NCBI GenBank assembly: GCA_900472575.1
Contig: UCIV01000034.1
Location: 62,001-126,000, forward strand
Origin: Hyphomicrobiales bacterium
GTDB lineage: Bacteria; Pseudomonadota; Alphaproteobacteria; Rhizobiales; Rhizobiaceae
Length of the DNA stretch: 64,000 bases
Direction: 5' to 3'
Below, piece after piece: positions 36,833-45,267 of the stretch (positions are counted from its first letter, which is position 1; the number at the start of each line of letters is the position of its first letter). The notes beneath the pieces were generated by a model. That model saw nothing but the letters and a program-made list of their open reading frames with translations. It was not told the origin of the DNA and did no database searches. The translations under genes and the position numbers were made by a program.

Positions 36833-37438
36833 TTATTTTGCCTCGGCCAGCGTTTTTGCGAGCATGGCCTGGGCAGACCAGCGAATGACCTTTTCCCCCC
36901 TGTCGATATCCATGGCGCAGACGTCGCGCAGCACGATGATCGCTTCGATGCCTGTCAGCAGAGATAGGCCGGCGAGCAGGGTCTCGTAAGCCGGTTTCGA
37001 CAGCTTTTCCTTGATCGGCTGTAGCGCTTCCGACAGCCAGGGAAGGCGGCGGCCTGTGCGCGGGATCTGATCATTGGTGGCCGCTGCCGCTAGAAATGCG
37101 CGAAAAACGCTTTCGTTTTCGGCGACCATCCGGAAAATCCGGCCGACCATCTCGTCCAGCCGCTGCTCAACCGTGCCGTTGTTCGAAACCTCTTCGGAAA
37201 GCTGAACCTGCTCCGCCACCGCATCCAGTGCGGCCTCGCGCAAAATGTCGTCCGGCTTGGAGAAGTATCGATAGGCCGTGGCGCGGGAAATACCGGATGC
37301 ATCAGCCACATCCGCGACCGAAAACGACACTCCATCCTCGATCATTTTTCGTGCTGTCTTTAGCAGTTCGGCTCGCGTTCTCTTCTTCTGGTTGATCCGT
37401 CCGGAGCCTGTTTCGCGCAATACTTGACCTGTCATCAT
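36833..37438 (-). CDS. TetR-family transcriptional regulator
   Basis: This 201-residue repressor has an N-terminal HTH (VADVADASGISRATAYRYFSKPDDIL) and a helical ligand-binding C-terminal domain. The start at ATG 37438 has AAGGA upstream; the frame extends to 37465 but that part overlaps the operator. It is transcribed divergently from a cupin gene, 70 bp away, with an 18-bp palindrome between them, so it probably represses itself and the cupin gene in response to a small molecule. Confidence 0.88.
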   Translation of the reverse strand: MMTGQVLRETGSGRINQKKRTRAELLKTARKMIEDGVSFSVADVADASGISRATAYRYFSKPDDILREAALDAVAEQVQLSEEVSNNGTVEQRLDEMVGRIFRMVAENESVFRAFLAAAATNDQIPRTGRRLPWLSEALQPIKEKLSKPAYETLLAGLSLLTGIEAIIVLRDVCAMDIDRGEKVIRWSAQAMLAKTLAEAK

Positions 37439-37445
37439 ATTTCCT

Positions 37446-37468
37446 TTATGAGAAAATAGTCTCATTAA
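37446..37468. promoter_or_regulatory. Palindromic operator between TetR and cupin genes
   Basis: ATGAGA-AAATAG-TCTCAT (37448-37453, spacer, 37460-37465) is a perfect palindrome; flanking bases extend the match to 8 of 9 per arm. It lies immediately upstream of the TetR RBS and 43 bp before the cupin start, the usual site for a TetR operator. Confidence 0.65.
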
Positions 37469-37508
37469 GAGGCGATCGTATCATAAATCAAGAAGAGGGC
37501 AAGACGAC

Positions 37509-37985
37509 ATGACCTCCAAGGTCAATCCCAGCGACACCGCGCCGATGACGGTTCATTTTCTCGGCAATCTGCTGACCTTCCATATCCGCAGCGCCACAAC
37601 GGGCGACAAGTTCACGTTGATCGAGAACCGCACCGCACCGGGACAAGGTGCGCCCGTGCATCGGCAGGCGGATGACGAGGCCTTCTATGTTCTGGAGGGG
37701 GAGTACGAATTCCTGCTCGACGGCACCTGGCATAGTAAGGGAGCCGGCGAGGCGCTTCATATCGCGCCCGGCACCGTGCATGCCTTCCGCAACCCCGGAA
37801 AAACCGATGCGCGGATGCTGATCATCAACTCGCCCGGCAGCCTGCATGAGGCTTTCTTCGTCGATGTCGGCGAAAAGGTCGAGTTTGGGCAGACGGCGTT
37901 TCCACCGATGACGCCGCCGGATGTTCCGGCCATCGTCGCCAGCGGGTTGCATAATCGGATCGAAATTCTTCCTCCTGCCGCGTGA
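37509..37985 (+). CDS. Cupin-domain protein
   Basis: This 158-residue protein has a single cupin beta-barrel. Motif 1 is PVHRQADDEAFYVLEGEYEF (H51 region) and motif 2 is PGTVHAFRNPG. The usual GxHxH first pair is reduced to PVHRQ, so metal binding may be altered; D56-E57 could provide ligands. GAGGG precedes the ATG. The divergent TetR gene and the shared palindrome suggest induction by a small molecule, and the cupin may be a dioxygenase, isomerase or detoxifying enzyme for it. No firm function can be given. Confidence 0.83.
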   Translation: MTSKVNPSDTAPMTVHFLGNLLTFHIRSATTGDKFTLIENRTAPGQGAPVHRQADDEAFYVLEGEYEFLLDGTWHSKGAGEALHIAPGTVHAFRNPGKTDARMLIINSPGSLHEAFFVDVGEKVEFGQTAFPPMTPPDVPAIVASGLHNRIEILPPAA

Positions 37986-38109
37986 CCGTGTTTGCAGGCG
38001 ACGTCTTCTCCTCGTCAGTGGCCAATGATGGGGAGAAAACAGTCCTTTCCTCGTTTTGCCGCATTTCGTGGTAAGGAAGTGCGACCACCTAGGACGGGAA
38101 ACGATTCGA

Positions 38110-38766
38110 ATGCTCAAGAAATTTGCCATCGTCGCGCTGGCCGCGACCTTCCTTTCTGCCTGCACCACGACCGATCCGTATACGGGCGAGCAGAAGGTTT
38201 CCAATACTGCGGGCGGCGCCGCAATCGGTGCCGGTATCGGCGCACTCGGCGGTCTCGTCATCGGCGGCGGCAACAAGGGCCGTAACGCCTTGATCGGCGC
38301 TGCAATCGGCGGTCTCGCCGGCGGTGCTATCGGCAATTACATGGACCGTCAGGAAGCCGAACTGCGCCAGCAGCTTCAGGGCACCGGCGTCTCGGTGACG
38401 CGCCAGGGCGACCGCATCATCCTCAACATGCCGTCCAACATCACGTTCGCGACCGACCAGGACCAGGTCATCCCGCCGTTCTACGATACGCTGAATTCCG
38501 TGGCGATCGTGCTCAACAAGTTCGGCAAGACCTATATCGACGTCAACGGCCACACCGACTCGACCGGCAGCCTGCAGCATAACCAGGCGCTTTCCGAGCG
38601 TCGTGCTGCCTCCGTCGCCAACTATCTCGGCGGTCGCGGTGTCGACCAGCGCCGTATCTCGACCATGGGCTTCGGCCCGTCGCAGCCGGTCGCGTCCAAC
38701 GCAACGCCGGACGGTCGGGCGCAGAACCGCCGCGTCGAAGTGGCGATCGCTCCGATCCAGCAGTAA
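38110..38766 (+). CDS. OmpA-family outer-membrane lipoprotein (YiaD/YfiB-like)
   Basis: The 218-residue precursor has a lipoprotein signal (LSAC lipobox, Cys at residue 18). A glycine-zipper region follows (about 33-75, alternating GGAAIGAGIGALGG), then an OmpA C-terminal peptidoglycan-binding domain with GHTDSTGS and NQALSERRAASVANYL. It should sit in the outer membrane and tether it to the cell wall. The start is ATG 38110, the only one giving the lipobox at the right place. A GC-rich terminator-like hairpin follows. Confidence 0.92.
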   Translation: MLKKFAIVALAATFLSACTTTDPYTGEQKVSNTAGGAAIGAGIGALGGLVIGGGNKGRNALIGAAIGGLAGGAIGNYMDRQEAELRQQLQGTGVSVTRQGDRIILNMPSNITFATDQDQVIPPFYDTLNSVAIVLNKFGKTYIDVNGHTDSTGSLQHNQALSERRAASVANYLGGRGVDQRRISTMGFGPSQPVASNATPDGRAQNRRVEVAIAPIQQ

Positions 38767-38771
38767 AAACA

Positions 38772-38806
38772 AACCCACTGCCGGCTGTTCAGGCCGGCGG
38801 TGGGTT
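38772..38806 (+). terminator. Terminator-like hairpin after the OmpA-type lipoprotein gene
   Basis: The arms 38772-38785 and 38793-38806 pair over 14 bases with one U-G wobble and a 7-base loop. The T run is weak. It begins 6 bp after the stop codon. Confidence 0.7.
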
Positions 38807-38835
38807 CATCTCTGTGAAGTCGTTTTTTGACGGCT

Positions 38836-38940
38836 TAGAGCATTTCCGCCTTTCTTCGAAACGCGAAACCGCTCTATCTGTTTGTTTTTACGCAATTCCG
38901 GCCGCAAAACCGGTTTCCACTTTTGCTGGAATTGCTCTAG
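38836..38940. repeat. Rhizobial palindromic intergenic repeat of about 105 bp
   Basis: The element runs from TTAGAGCATTTCCGC to GCTGGAATTGCTCTAG; its ends form AGAGCA...TGCTCT. An inner stem, GCAATTCC/GGAATTGC, brackets a GC-rich core. I recognise near-identical sequences as common intergenic repeats in Rhizobium and Agrobacterium genomes. Its right end overlaps the stop codon (38937-38939) of the polyprenyl synthase gene. Confidence 0.7.
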
Positions 38941-39860
38941 CTCTGGCGATTGGCGACGAAGCGTGCCGCCTGCTGCAGGATTTCTGCCTTTTCGCCATAG
39001 GGCGCGAGCAGATCGACAGCTTCGACCGTCAGCGCATTCAGCGTCTTTTCCGCCCAATCCATCCCGTGCAATCCGACCAGCGTGCCCTTGCCGCGTCCGG
39101 CATCCTTGCCGGCTGCCTTGCCGAGCGTTGCCGCATCGGAGGTGACGTCGAGCAGATCGTCGGCAAGCTGGAAGGCAAGGCCGATCTTTTCGCCGAAGAG
39201 TTTTAGCCGCTTGCGGTCGTCATCGGATGCGCCGGCAATGACCGGGCCCGCCTCGCAGGCAAACCGCAGCAATGCGCCGGTCTTCATCGCCTGCAGGGTG
39301 CGGATGCCGGCTTCGTCGGGGGCCGTCTTTTCCGCCGCCAGATCGAGCGCTTGTCCGCCTGCCATGCCGCCGACACCGGCAGCACGGGCGAGTGCTGAGA
39401 TCAACTGTATCTTGCTTTCGGCATCAAGCTGCGTTTCCCGCGCCGAGATGATATCGAAGGCGTAGGTCAAAAGGCTGTCGCCGGCTAGGATCGCGACTGC
39501 CTCATCGAAGGCCTTGTGGACCGTCGGCTGGCCGCGGCGCAGATCGTCGTCATCCATGGCCGGCAGATCGTCATGGATCAGCGAATAACAGTGCAGGCAT
39601 TCGAGTGCCGCACCGATGCGCAGTGCCGTCTCGCGTTCTCCGCCGAACAGGGCGGCACTTTCGATGACGAGGAAGGGTCGCAGCCGCTTGCCGCCGTTCA
39701 ACGTTCCATGGCGCATCGCAGCGGTCAGGTTTTCCGGCCGGGCGATCTCGTCTTCCAGCGCCTGCGATGACAGAAGGCGCATCAGCAGTGTTTCCGTCTC
39801 GACGGCGCTCTGCTTCAGTCGGGTCTCGAAAAGGGGCTGATCGGCGGGCTTCGTGTTCAT
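38937..39860 (-). CDS. ispA: Polyprenyl diphosphate synthase (farnesyl/geranylgeranyl diphosphate synthase)
   Basis: This 307-residue cytosolic trans-prenyltransferase condenses IPP with allylic diphosphates. The first Asp-rich motif is DDLPAMDDDDLRRG, the second is DDLLD within FQLADDLLDVTSD, with NGGKRLRP for substrate binding. A small-residue insertion of two in DDxx(xx)D is typical of bacterial FPP synthases. The start is set at ATG 39860; the frame continues to 39908 without an RBS. Product length (C15 or C20) cannot be fixed from sequence. The stop codon lies at the edge of an intergenic repeat. Confidence 0.92.
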   Translation of the reverse strand: MNTKPADQPLFETRLKQSAVETETLLMRLLSSQALEDEIARPENLTAAMRHGTLNGGKRLRPFLVIESAALFGGERETALRIGAALECLHCYSLIHDDLPAMDDDDLRRGQPTVHKAFDEAVAILAGDSLLTYAFDIISARETQLDAESKIQLISALARAAGVGGMAGGQALDLAAEKTAPDEAGIRTLQAMKTGALLRFACEAGPVIAGASDDDRKRLKLFGEKIGLAFQLADDLLDVTSDAATLGKAAGKDAGRGKGTLVGLHGMDWAEKTLNALTVEAVDLLAPYGEKAEILQQAARFVANRQS

Positions 39861-40045
39861 GGCCGCTGTGTTGCATGCCGCCACAGCGCTGGCAACGGGA
39901 TTTACCACCCCACAGGAAGTTTAACGCGAAAGACTCGTCACATGCCGACATACTGGCTATGAAACATCGGGTTGCTTATCGGGGCTCTTGGGAACTTCGT
40001 TTGGATATCACGCCAGATCGACAGACTGAGGAAGAGGAACCCGCC

Positions 40046-40747
40046 ATGCCGCGACGGCAAAAGGCGGGATCGTTTTCGCGTGTTGGCCGAAAGGCCGTTC
40101 TCATCATCGCTGCACTTCTCATCCTGCCCTATCTGCTCATTCCCGTTTACGCTGTGCCGTTTACCCGGCCGGTCTCGACGCTGATGCTGTCGGAACTGTT
40201 TCTCCTGCGCGGTTACGACCGGCGTTGGGTGGATCTCGACGAGATCTCGCCCAATCTCGTGCGCGCGGTGATGATGTCGGAAGACGGGCAGTTCTGCTTT
40301 CATGGCGGCGTCGACTGGAAACAGATGCGAGGTGTCGTCGAGGATACTCTCAGCGGCGAGGCGACCCGCGGCGCCAGCACGATCTCGATGCAGACGGCGA
40401 AAAACCTATTTTTGTGGAACGGTCGTTTCTTCGTGCGCAAGGTGCTGGAAATGCCGCTGGCGATTGCTGCCGATACGATCTGGACGAAGCGGCGGATGCT
40501 GGAAATCTATCTCAACGTAGCGGAATGGGGGCCGGGCATCTATGGTGCGGAAGCCGCCGCCCAGCATTATTTCAAGACAAGTGCGGCAAAGCTCAGCACC
40601 GGCCAGGCAGCACTTCTGGCCGTGGCACTGCCCAATCCGTTTACCCGCGTTGCCAGCAAACCGGGCCGCGGCATGCGCCGTCTAGCTGCCGTCATCGATC
40701 GGCGGGCGAGGAATTCCGGTGAATATATCAAATGCATTTATGACTAG
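40046..40747 (+). CDS. mtgA: Monofunctional peptidoglycan glycosyltransferase
   Basis: MtgA is a membrane-anchored enzyme (233 residues) that polymerises lipid II into glycan strands. A signal anchor is at about residues 15-38, followed by a GT51 domain with SEDGQFCFHGGVDW, RGASTISMQTAKNLFLW and EIYLNVAEWGPGIYGAE. There is no transpeptidase domain, as expected. AGAGGAA lies 6 bases before ATG 40046; the frame is open far upstream but without a start of similar quality. It diverges from ispA. Confidence 0.94.
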   Translation: MPRRQKAGSFSRVGRKAVLIIAALLILPYLLIPVYAVPFTRPVSTLMLSELFLLRGYDRRWVDLDEISPNLVRAVMMSEDGQFCFHGGVDWKQMRGVVEDTLSGEATRGASTISMQTAKNLFLWNGRFFVRKVLEMPLAIAADTIWTKRRMLEIYLNVAEWGPGIYGAEAAAQHYFKTSAAKLSTGQAALLAVALPNPFTRVASKPGRGMRRLAAVIDRRARNSGEYIKCIYD

Positions 40748-40814
40748 GTTCTAGGCTTTTCATTGGAGGCTTTTGGCCTGTGCCTGTAGCGTGAGGCAAA
40801 AGCTGGAGACTGTC

Positions 40815-41477
40815 ATGGCTGAAGAACTCACCCTTTATATCGGCAACAAGAATTATTCGTCCTGGTCGTTCCGGCCTTGGATCGCGCTGACGGCGGCAGG
40901 CATTCCGTTTCGTGAAGTGCTGATCCCCTTCGATGACAAGGGGGGCAATCCGAAATTCAGGGAAATCTCGCCGACAGGCCGGGTGCCGTGTTTGCATCAC
41001 GGTGCGTTTCGCGTCTGGGAATCGCTTGCGATCATCGAATATGCTGCCGAGCTTTTTCCGGAGAGAGCCATTTGGCCGAAAGCTGTTGCAGACAGGGCTT
41101 TGGCGCGCTCCGTTTCGATGGAGATGCTGTCCGGCTTCAGGGGTATACGCAATGCCTGCCCGATGAACCTGCGGCGGCCAAAACGCCGGCTCGACCTGCC
41201 GAAGGATTTGCAAGCCGGTGTCGATGCCGACGTGGCGCGGATTTCCGCGATCTGGACCGAGCTGACGGCGCGCTCGGGCGGGCCTTATCTGTTCGGCGAA
41301 TTTTCGGCGGCAGATGCTATGTTCGCGCCGGTGGTCAACCGGTTCGAGGCATATGACCTCGTGTCCGACAAGGTTGTGCTTGCCTATATGGCGGCGATGA
41401 AGGTGCATCCGGCGTGGAAGGCGTGGGAAACAGCAGCGCTTGCCGAGACCTGGATCGTGCCGGCGGACGAAGCATGA
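40815..41477 (+). CDS. Glutathione S-transferase family protein
   Basis: This 220-residue cytosolic protein has an N-terminal thioredoxin-fold domain (LYIGNKNYSSWSFRPWIAL, then the glutathione-binding TGRVPCLHH and ES motif RVWESLAIIEY) and an alpha-helical C-terminal domain. The NYSSWS motif supplies the catalytic Ser/Tyr region. GGAG precedes the ATG at 40815. It lies 67 bp after mtgA. The substrate is unknown. Confidence 0.88.
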   Translation: MAEELTLYIGNKNYSSWSFRPWIALTAAGIPFREVLIPFDDKGGNPKFREISPTGRVPCLHHGAFRVWESLAIIEYAAELFPERAIWPKAVADRALARSVSMEMLSGFRGIRNACPMNLRRPKRRLDLPKDLQAGVDADVARISAIWTELTARSGGPYLFGEFSAADAMFAPVVNRFEAYDLVSDKVVLAYMAAMKVHPAWKAWETAALAETWIVPADEA

Positions 41478-41591
41478 ATGGCTGGATTCGACGAATCCGG
41501 CGCGGCCGCGAAAAAATGCCTGTGGGGACTGGTCAAAGCCCTGACGTGCATGTATAAGTCAGCCAAATTTCCGAGATCGAGACGTGACGGG

Positions 41592-41612
41592 TTCGGCCTC
41601 ACAGGGGCCGAA
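41592..41612 (+). promoter_or_regulatory. Hairpin in the rpmF leader
   Basis: TTCGGCC/GGCCGAA (41592-41598 with 41606-41612) forms a perfect 7-bp stem 32 bp upstream of the L32 start. It may be a leader structure for ribosomal-protein control; that role is only inferred. Confidence 0.35.
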
Positions 41613-41644
41613 TAAGGCGTTTTGCACGAAGTGGAGTAACACAA

Positions 41645-41830
41645 ATGGCAGTACCAAAGAGAAAAGTTAGCCGATCCAAGCGCGGTATGCGCCGCTCCGC
41701 AGACGCGCTGGCTACCCCGACGTTTGTCGAGGACAAGAATTCCGGCGAACTTCGCCGTCCGCACCATATCGACCTGAAGACCGGCATGTACCGCGGTCGC
41801 CAGGTTCTGACGCCGAAGGAAAGCGCATAA
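41645..41830 (+). CDS. rpmF: 50S ribosomal protein L32
   Basis: This 61-residue basic protein begins MAVPKRKVSRSKRGMRRSAD, the classic L32 N-terminus. It belongs to the large ribosomal subunit near the peptidyl-transferase region. It is the cysteine-free form, without zinc ligands. TGGAG precedes the ATG, and a strong terminator follows at once. In rhizobia it commonly neighbours phaR and phbAB, as here. Confidence 0.98.
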   Translation: MAVPKRKVSRSKRGMRRSADALATPTFVEDKNSGELRRPHHIDLKTGMYRGRQVLTPKESA

Positions 41831-41854
41831 GCGTTTTTCTCGAGCAGAAACTTT

Positions 41855-41880
41855 AAAGCCCGGTCTGACCGGGCTTTTTT
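41855..41880 (+). terminator. Intrinsic terminator of rpmF
   Basis: A 10-bp stem (41855-41864 with 41868-41877) with a 3-base loop ends in a run of six T. It lies 25 bp after the L32 stop and may also serve the convergent phaR gene, because the left arm starts with AAA. Confidence 0.92.
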
Positions 41881-41913
41881 GTTGCGCGAAATTCTGTTTT
41901 CAGGATTGCAGTG

Positions 41914-42495
41914 TCAGGCGCCGAGGCTGTCCAGCCGACTCTGGAGGCTACGGAGCTGTTCCTTCAACTCGTCGATATCGCGTGCCTCGGCTTTTTTCGG
42001 TGCCGGGCTTGCCGGTGGGGCGGAATAGGGTGCGAACATCTGCATAGCCTGACGGAACATTTCCGTGTTGCGACGCACCTGATCTTCCATCATCTGCATC
42101 GGAGCGTGAAGGTTCTTGGCCAAAGGCGTCTCGCCGAAGGCGCGTGTCATCTGCTCTCGCATCTGTACTTGCTGTTCGGTGAAAGCGTGCATGGATTGTT
42201 CAAGGAATGTCGGCACGACCATCTGCATCTGATCGCCATAGAAAGAAATGAGCTGGCGCAGGAAGGAAACCGGCAGAAGCGTGTTTCCCGTCTTGGATTC
42301 CTGCTCGAAGATAATCTGTGTCAGGACCGAATGGGTGATGTCCTCGCCGGTCTTTGCGTCCTGCACCGCAAAAACCTCACCCTTCTTCACCATCTTGGCG
42401 AGATCCTCCAGGGTGACATAGGTGCTGGTGCCGGTGTTATACAGCCGCCGGTTGGCATATTTCTTGATAATCGTCTCGCCTTCGGCTTTCGCCAT
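41914..42495 (-). CDS. phaR: Polyhydroxyalkanoate synthesis repressor PhaR (AniA)
   Basis: This 193-residue regulator binds DNA and PHB granules and controls phasin and carbon-storage genes. Its N-terminal PHB/PHA accumulation DNA-binding domain has IIKKYANRRLYNTGTSTYVTLEDLA (residues about 9-33), and the PHB_acc segment has LTQIIFEQESK and FYGDQMQ. The C-terminus is a short coiled coil (ELKEQLRSLQSRLDSL). GGGAGG lies before ATG 42495; the frame runs to 42510. It is divergent from phbA, the normal rhizobial arrangement. Confidence 0.95.
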   Translation of the reverse strand: MAKAEGETIIKKYANRRLYNTGTSTYVTLEDLAKMVKKGEVFAVQDAKTGEDITHSVLTQIIFEQESKTGNTLLPVSFLRQLISFYGDQMQMVVPTFLEQSMHAFTEQQVQMREQMTRAFGETPLAKNLHAPMQMMEDQVRRNTEMFRQAMQMFAPYSAPPASPAPKKAEARDIDELKEQLRSLQSRLDSLGA

Positions 42496-42717
42496 CGTTT
42501 TGCCTCCCACAGCACGAATCTTATTATTTCGAGGGCAAGCGCCCTTCTCCCAGCATGAAATGTAAGCTCAACCATGCGCCGAGACAATGTTTTTGTGCGG
42601 CGCGACGAAAATCGTGTTGCGCAGCAAATGACTTCAAAGCCGATGTCGCGTGCGTCCATTTGACACCTCGACCGAGCTTTGCCAGTGTCCGGCCAACAAT
42701 AATGCCGGAGGAAACGC

Positions 42718-43899
42718 ATGCCTCATCCTTCTATTGTCATCGCCGCTGCGGGTCGTACCGCTGTCGGCTCGTTCAACGGTGCCTTCGCAAGCGTGCCGGC
42801 GCATGAACTCGGAGCCGTTGCCATCAAGGGGGTATTGGCGCGCGCCGGGGTCGAGGCAGGCGAGGTGGATGAAGTCATCCTCGGCCAGGTCCTGCCGGCA
42901 GGCGAGGGGCAGAACCCCGCAAGGCAGGCGGCGATGAAGGCAGGCGTGCCGCAGGAAGCGACCGCCTGGGGCGTCAACCAGCTTTGCGGATCAGGTTTGC
43001 GTGCTGTTGCGCTTGGTATGCAGCAGATTGCGCTTGGCGATGCGAAGATCATTGTTGCCGGCGGACAGGAATCGATGTCAATGGCGCCGCATTGCGCCCA
43101 TCTTCGCGGCGGTGTGAAGATGGGTGACTTCAAGATGGTCGATACGATGCTGAAGGATGGCCTGACCGACGCATTTTACGGTTATCACATGGGAATTACG
43201 GCGGAAAATATCGCCCGCCAATGGCAGCTTTCCCGCGATGACCAGGATCAGTATGCGGTTTCCTCGCAAAACAAAGCCGAGACTGCACAGGCGGCAGGGC
43301 GGTTCCGGGACGAGATCCTGCCCTTCGTCGTGAAGGGAAGAAAGGGCGATGTCACCGTCGACCAGGACGAATATATCCGTGCCGGGGCGACGCTGGACCT
43401 GATGGCCAAGCTTCGTCCTGCCTTCGACAAGGAAGGTACGGTAACAGCCGGAAATGCCTCGGGTCTCAATGATGGTGCTGCCGCCGTCGTACTGATGACG
43501 GAAGAAGAAGCCGTTCGCCGCGGTATCGAGCCGCTCGCACGCATCGCGTCCTGGGCAACGGCAGGCGTTGATCCGCAGATCATGGGGACGGGGCCGATCC
43601 CGGCGTCGCGCAAAGCCTTGGAAAAGGCGGGCTGGAAAGTTTCCGATCTTGATCTTATCGAGGCGAATGAGGCATTTGCGGCGCAGAGCTGCGCAGTGGT
43701 CCGTGATCTCGGTCTCGATCCGTCGATCGTCAACGTCAATGGCGGAGCAATCGCCATCGGTCATCCGATCGGCGCTTCCGGCGCTCGCATTCTCAACACT
43801 TTGTTGTTCGAGATGAAGCGGCGCGGATCGTCGAAAGGGCTGGCGACGCTATGCATCGGCGGCGGCATGGGGGTCGCCATGTGTCTGGAACGTCCATGA
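42718..43899 (+). CDS. phbA: Acetyl-CoA C-acetyltransferase (beta-ketothiolase)
   Basis: This 393-residue thiolase joins two acetyl-CoA into acetoacetyl-CoA, the first step to polyhydroxybutyrate. The acyl-accepting C90 lies in NQLCGSG; H349 (GHPIGASG) and C379 (CIGGGMG) complete the active site. GGAGG stands before the ATG. The reductase gene follows 41 bp later, so this is a phbAB operon. The polymerase phbC is not in the window. Confidence 0.96.
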   Translation: MPHPSIVIAAAGRTAVGSFNGAFASVPAHELGAVAIKGVLARAGVEAGEVDEVILGQVLPAGEGQNPARQAAMKAGVPQEATAWGVNQLCGSGLRAVALGMQQIALGDAKIIVAGGQESMSMAPHCAHLRGGVKMGDFKMVDTMLKDGLTDAFYGYHMGITAENIARQWQLSRDDQDQYAVSSQNKAETAQAAGRFRDEILPFVVKGRKGDVTVDQDEYIRAGATLDLMAKLRPAFDKEGTVTAGNASGLNDGAAAVVLMTEEEAVRRGIEPLARIASWATAGVDPQIMGTGPIPASRKALEKAGWKVSDLDLIEANEAFAAQSCAVVRDLGLDPSIVNVNGGAIAIGHPIGASGARILNTLLFEMKRRGSSKGLATLCIGGGMGVAMCLERP

Positions 43900-43940
43900 A
43901 CGCCCTTGAACCGTGACGCGGTTTTAAAAGAGAAGGAAGA

Positions 43941-44672
43941 ATGATGGGGCGAGTTGCTCTCGTTTCGGGTGGTACGCGCGGCATCGGTGCCGCGGTTTCG
44001 GTCGCCCTAAAGGCCGCAGGATACAGGGTTGCTGCGAGTTATCACGGCAATGACGAGCGTGCATCCCAGTTTCACGACGCAACCGGCATTCCAGTTTTCA
44101 AGTGGGACGTGTCGAATTACGATGCCTGCGTTGCCGGTGTCGAGGCTGTTGAGAAGCAGATGGGTCCGATTGAGGTTCTCGTCAACAATGCCGGCATTGC
44201 GCGGGACAACATGTTCCACCGCATGACGCCGCAGCAGTGGAACGAGGTGATCGGCACCAATCTCAGCGGACTGTTCAACATGACCCATCCTGTGTGGCCG
44301 GGGATGCGGGAACGCGGTTTTGGCCGGATCATCAGCATATCGTCGATCAACGGACAAAAAGGCCAGTTGGGTCAGGCGAATTATGCAGCCGCGAAAGCCG
44401 GCGATGTCGGTTTCACCAAGGCACTGGCGCTCGAAGGCGCGTCGCGCAACATCACCGTCAATGCGATCTGCCCGGGTTATACCGAGACGGACATGGTGAA
44501 AGCCATTCCGCAACATGTGCTGGAGGAAAAAATCCTACCGCATATACCGGTCGGGCGGCTTGGCAGGCCGGAAGAAATTGCCCGCTGCGTGGTGTTTCTG
44601 GCTTCCGACGATGCGGGTTTCATTACCGGCTCGACGCTTACCGCCAACGGCGGCCAGTATATGGCCGGCTGA
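43941..44672 (+). CDS. phbB: Acetoacetyl-CoA reductase
   Basis: This 243-residue short-chain dehydrogenase reduces acetoacetyl-CoA to (R)-3-hydroxybutyryl-CoA with NADPH for PHB synthesis. The cofactor loop is GGTRGIG, NNAG follows at 82-85, and the active site is S135, Y148 and K152 (NYAAAK). GAAGGA precedes two adjacent ATG codons at 43941 and 43944; either could be used. A shared terminator lies downstream. Confidence 0.96.
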   Translation: MMGRVALVSGGTRGIGAAVSVALKAAGYRVAASYHGNDERASQFHDATGIPVFKWDVSNYDACVAGVEAVEKQMGPIEVLVNNAGIARDNMFHRMTPQQWNEVIGTNLSGLFNMTHPVWPGMRERGFGRIISISSINGQKGQLGQANYAAAKAGDVGFTKALALEGASRNITVNAICPGYTETDMVKAIPQHVLEEKILPHIPVGRLGRPEEIARCVVFLASDDAGFITGSTLTANGGQYMAG

Positions 44673-44723
44673 ACAGGCCGAGGCCTGTTGCTACTTGCAG
44701 GCAATATAGATCATCAAAAATTG

Positions 44724-44753
44724 AGGCCGGAATCCTCTCCCGATTCCGGCCTT
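44724..44753. terminator. Bidirectional terminator between phbB and the glycine-zipper lipoprotein gene
   Basis: A perfect 11-bp stem (44724-44734 with 44742-44752) and 7-base loop lies between convergent genes. On the minus strand it is followed by a T run (complement of 44716-44722), so it should end the minus-strand transcript well and the phbAB transcript less well. Confidence 0.8.
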
Positions 44754-44779
44754 AACATATTCAGCTGAAAACGTGCCGC

Positions 44780-45034
44780 TTAGCGGCAACGAGCTTCGTA
44801 GGTACGGCCATAGCGGTCGCGATAGACGCAGTAGCCGCGGTGCTTCTGGGATTCGCCGATGGCTGCCCCGATCAGACCGCCGCCGACAGCACCGACTGCC
44901 GCGCCACCCCAGCTATTGGTCACAGCGCCGCCGATAACCGCGCCGGATGCTGCACCGATGGCCGTTCCCTTTTCGGTCGAGGTGCACGATGCGAGAGTGC
45001 CGACAAGTGCGGCGATCAGCATGATCTTCTTCAT
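44780..45034 (-). CDS. Small glycine-zipper lipoprotein
   Basis: The 84-residue precursor has a lipoprotein signal (LASC, Cys at 17) and a glycine-zipper segment (about 24-62) with repeated GxxxG/AxxxG, then a short basic C-terminus with two cysteines (YCVYRDRYGRTYEARCR). Proteins of this type lie in the outer membrane and are often stress-induced. GGAAGGGAAGG lies upstream. The DUF3309 gene ends 32 bp upstream, so both may be transcribed from the EcfG-type promoter at 45268-45292. The specific function is unknown. Confidence 0.85.
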   Translation of the reverse strand: MKKIMLIAALVGTLASCTSTEKGTAIGAASGAVIGGAVTNSWGGAAVGAVGGGLIGAAIGESQKHRGYCVYRDRYGRTYEARCR

Positions 45035-45066
45035 AACTCGGTTTCCTTCCCTTCCACGTTGATAGT

Positions 45067-45222
45067 TCAGATCCTGCCCATGAGAAGCAGGATGATGATG
45101 ATAAGAACGACGAGACCCAAGCCGCCCGAAGGACCATAACCCCAGTTCCGGCTATGTCCCCAATTCGGCAGAGCGCCGATAAGGAGCAGAATGAGTATTA
45201 CGAGTAGAACCGTTCCGAGCAT
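45067..45222 (-). CDS. DUF3309 small membrane protein
   Basis: This 51-residue protein has two hydrophobic helices (about 2-17 and 33-50) separated by NWGHSRNWGYGPSGGLG, the conserved DUF3309 signature. Its function is unknown; members are common in alphaproteobacteria and often lie near stress genes. GGAG precedes ATG 45222; the frame is open to 45318, which would include the promoter. A GGAAC-N16-CGTT promoter lies 46-70 bp upstream, so membership of the general stress regulon is likely. Confidence 0.83.
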   Translation of the reverse strand: MLGTVLLVILILLLIGALPNWGHSRNWGYGPSGGLGLVVLIIIILLLMGRI

Positions 45223-45267
45223 GGGTTTATCTCCGCTTTCCTGAAGCCAGGATGAATTTGCGGTGAG

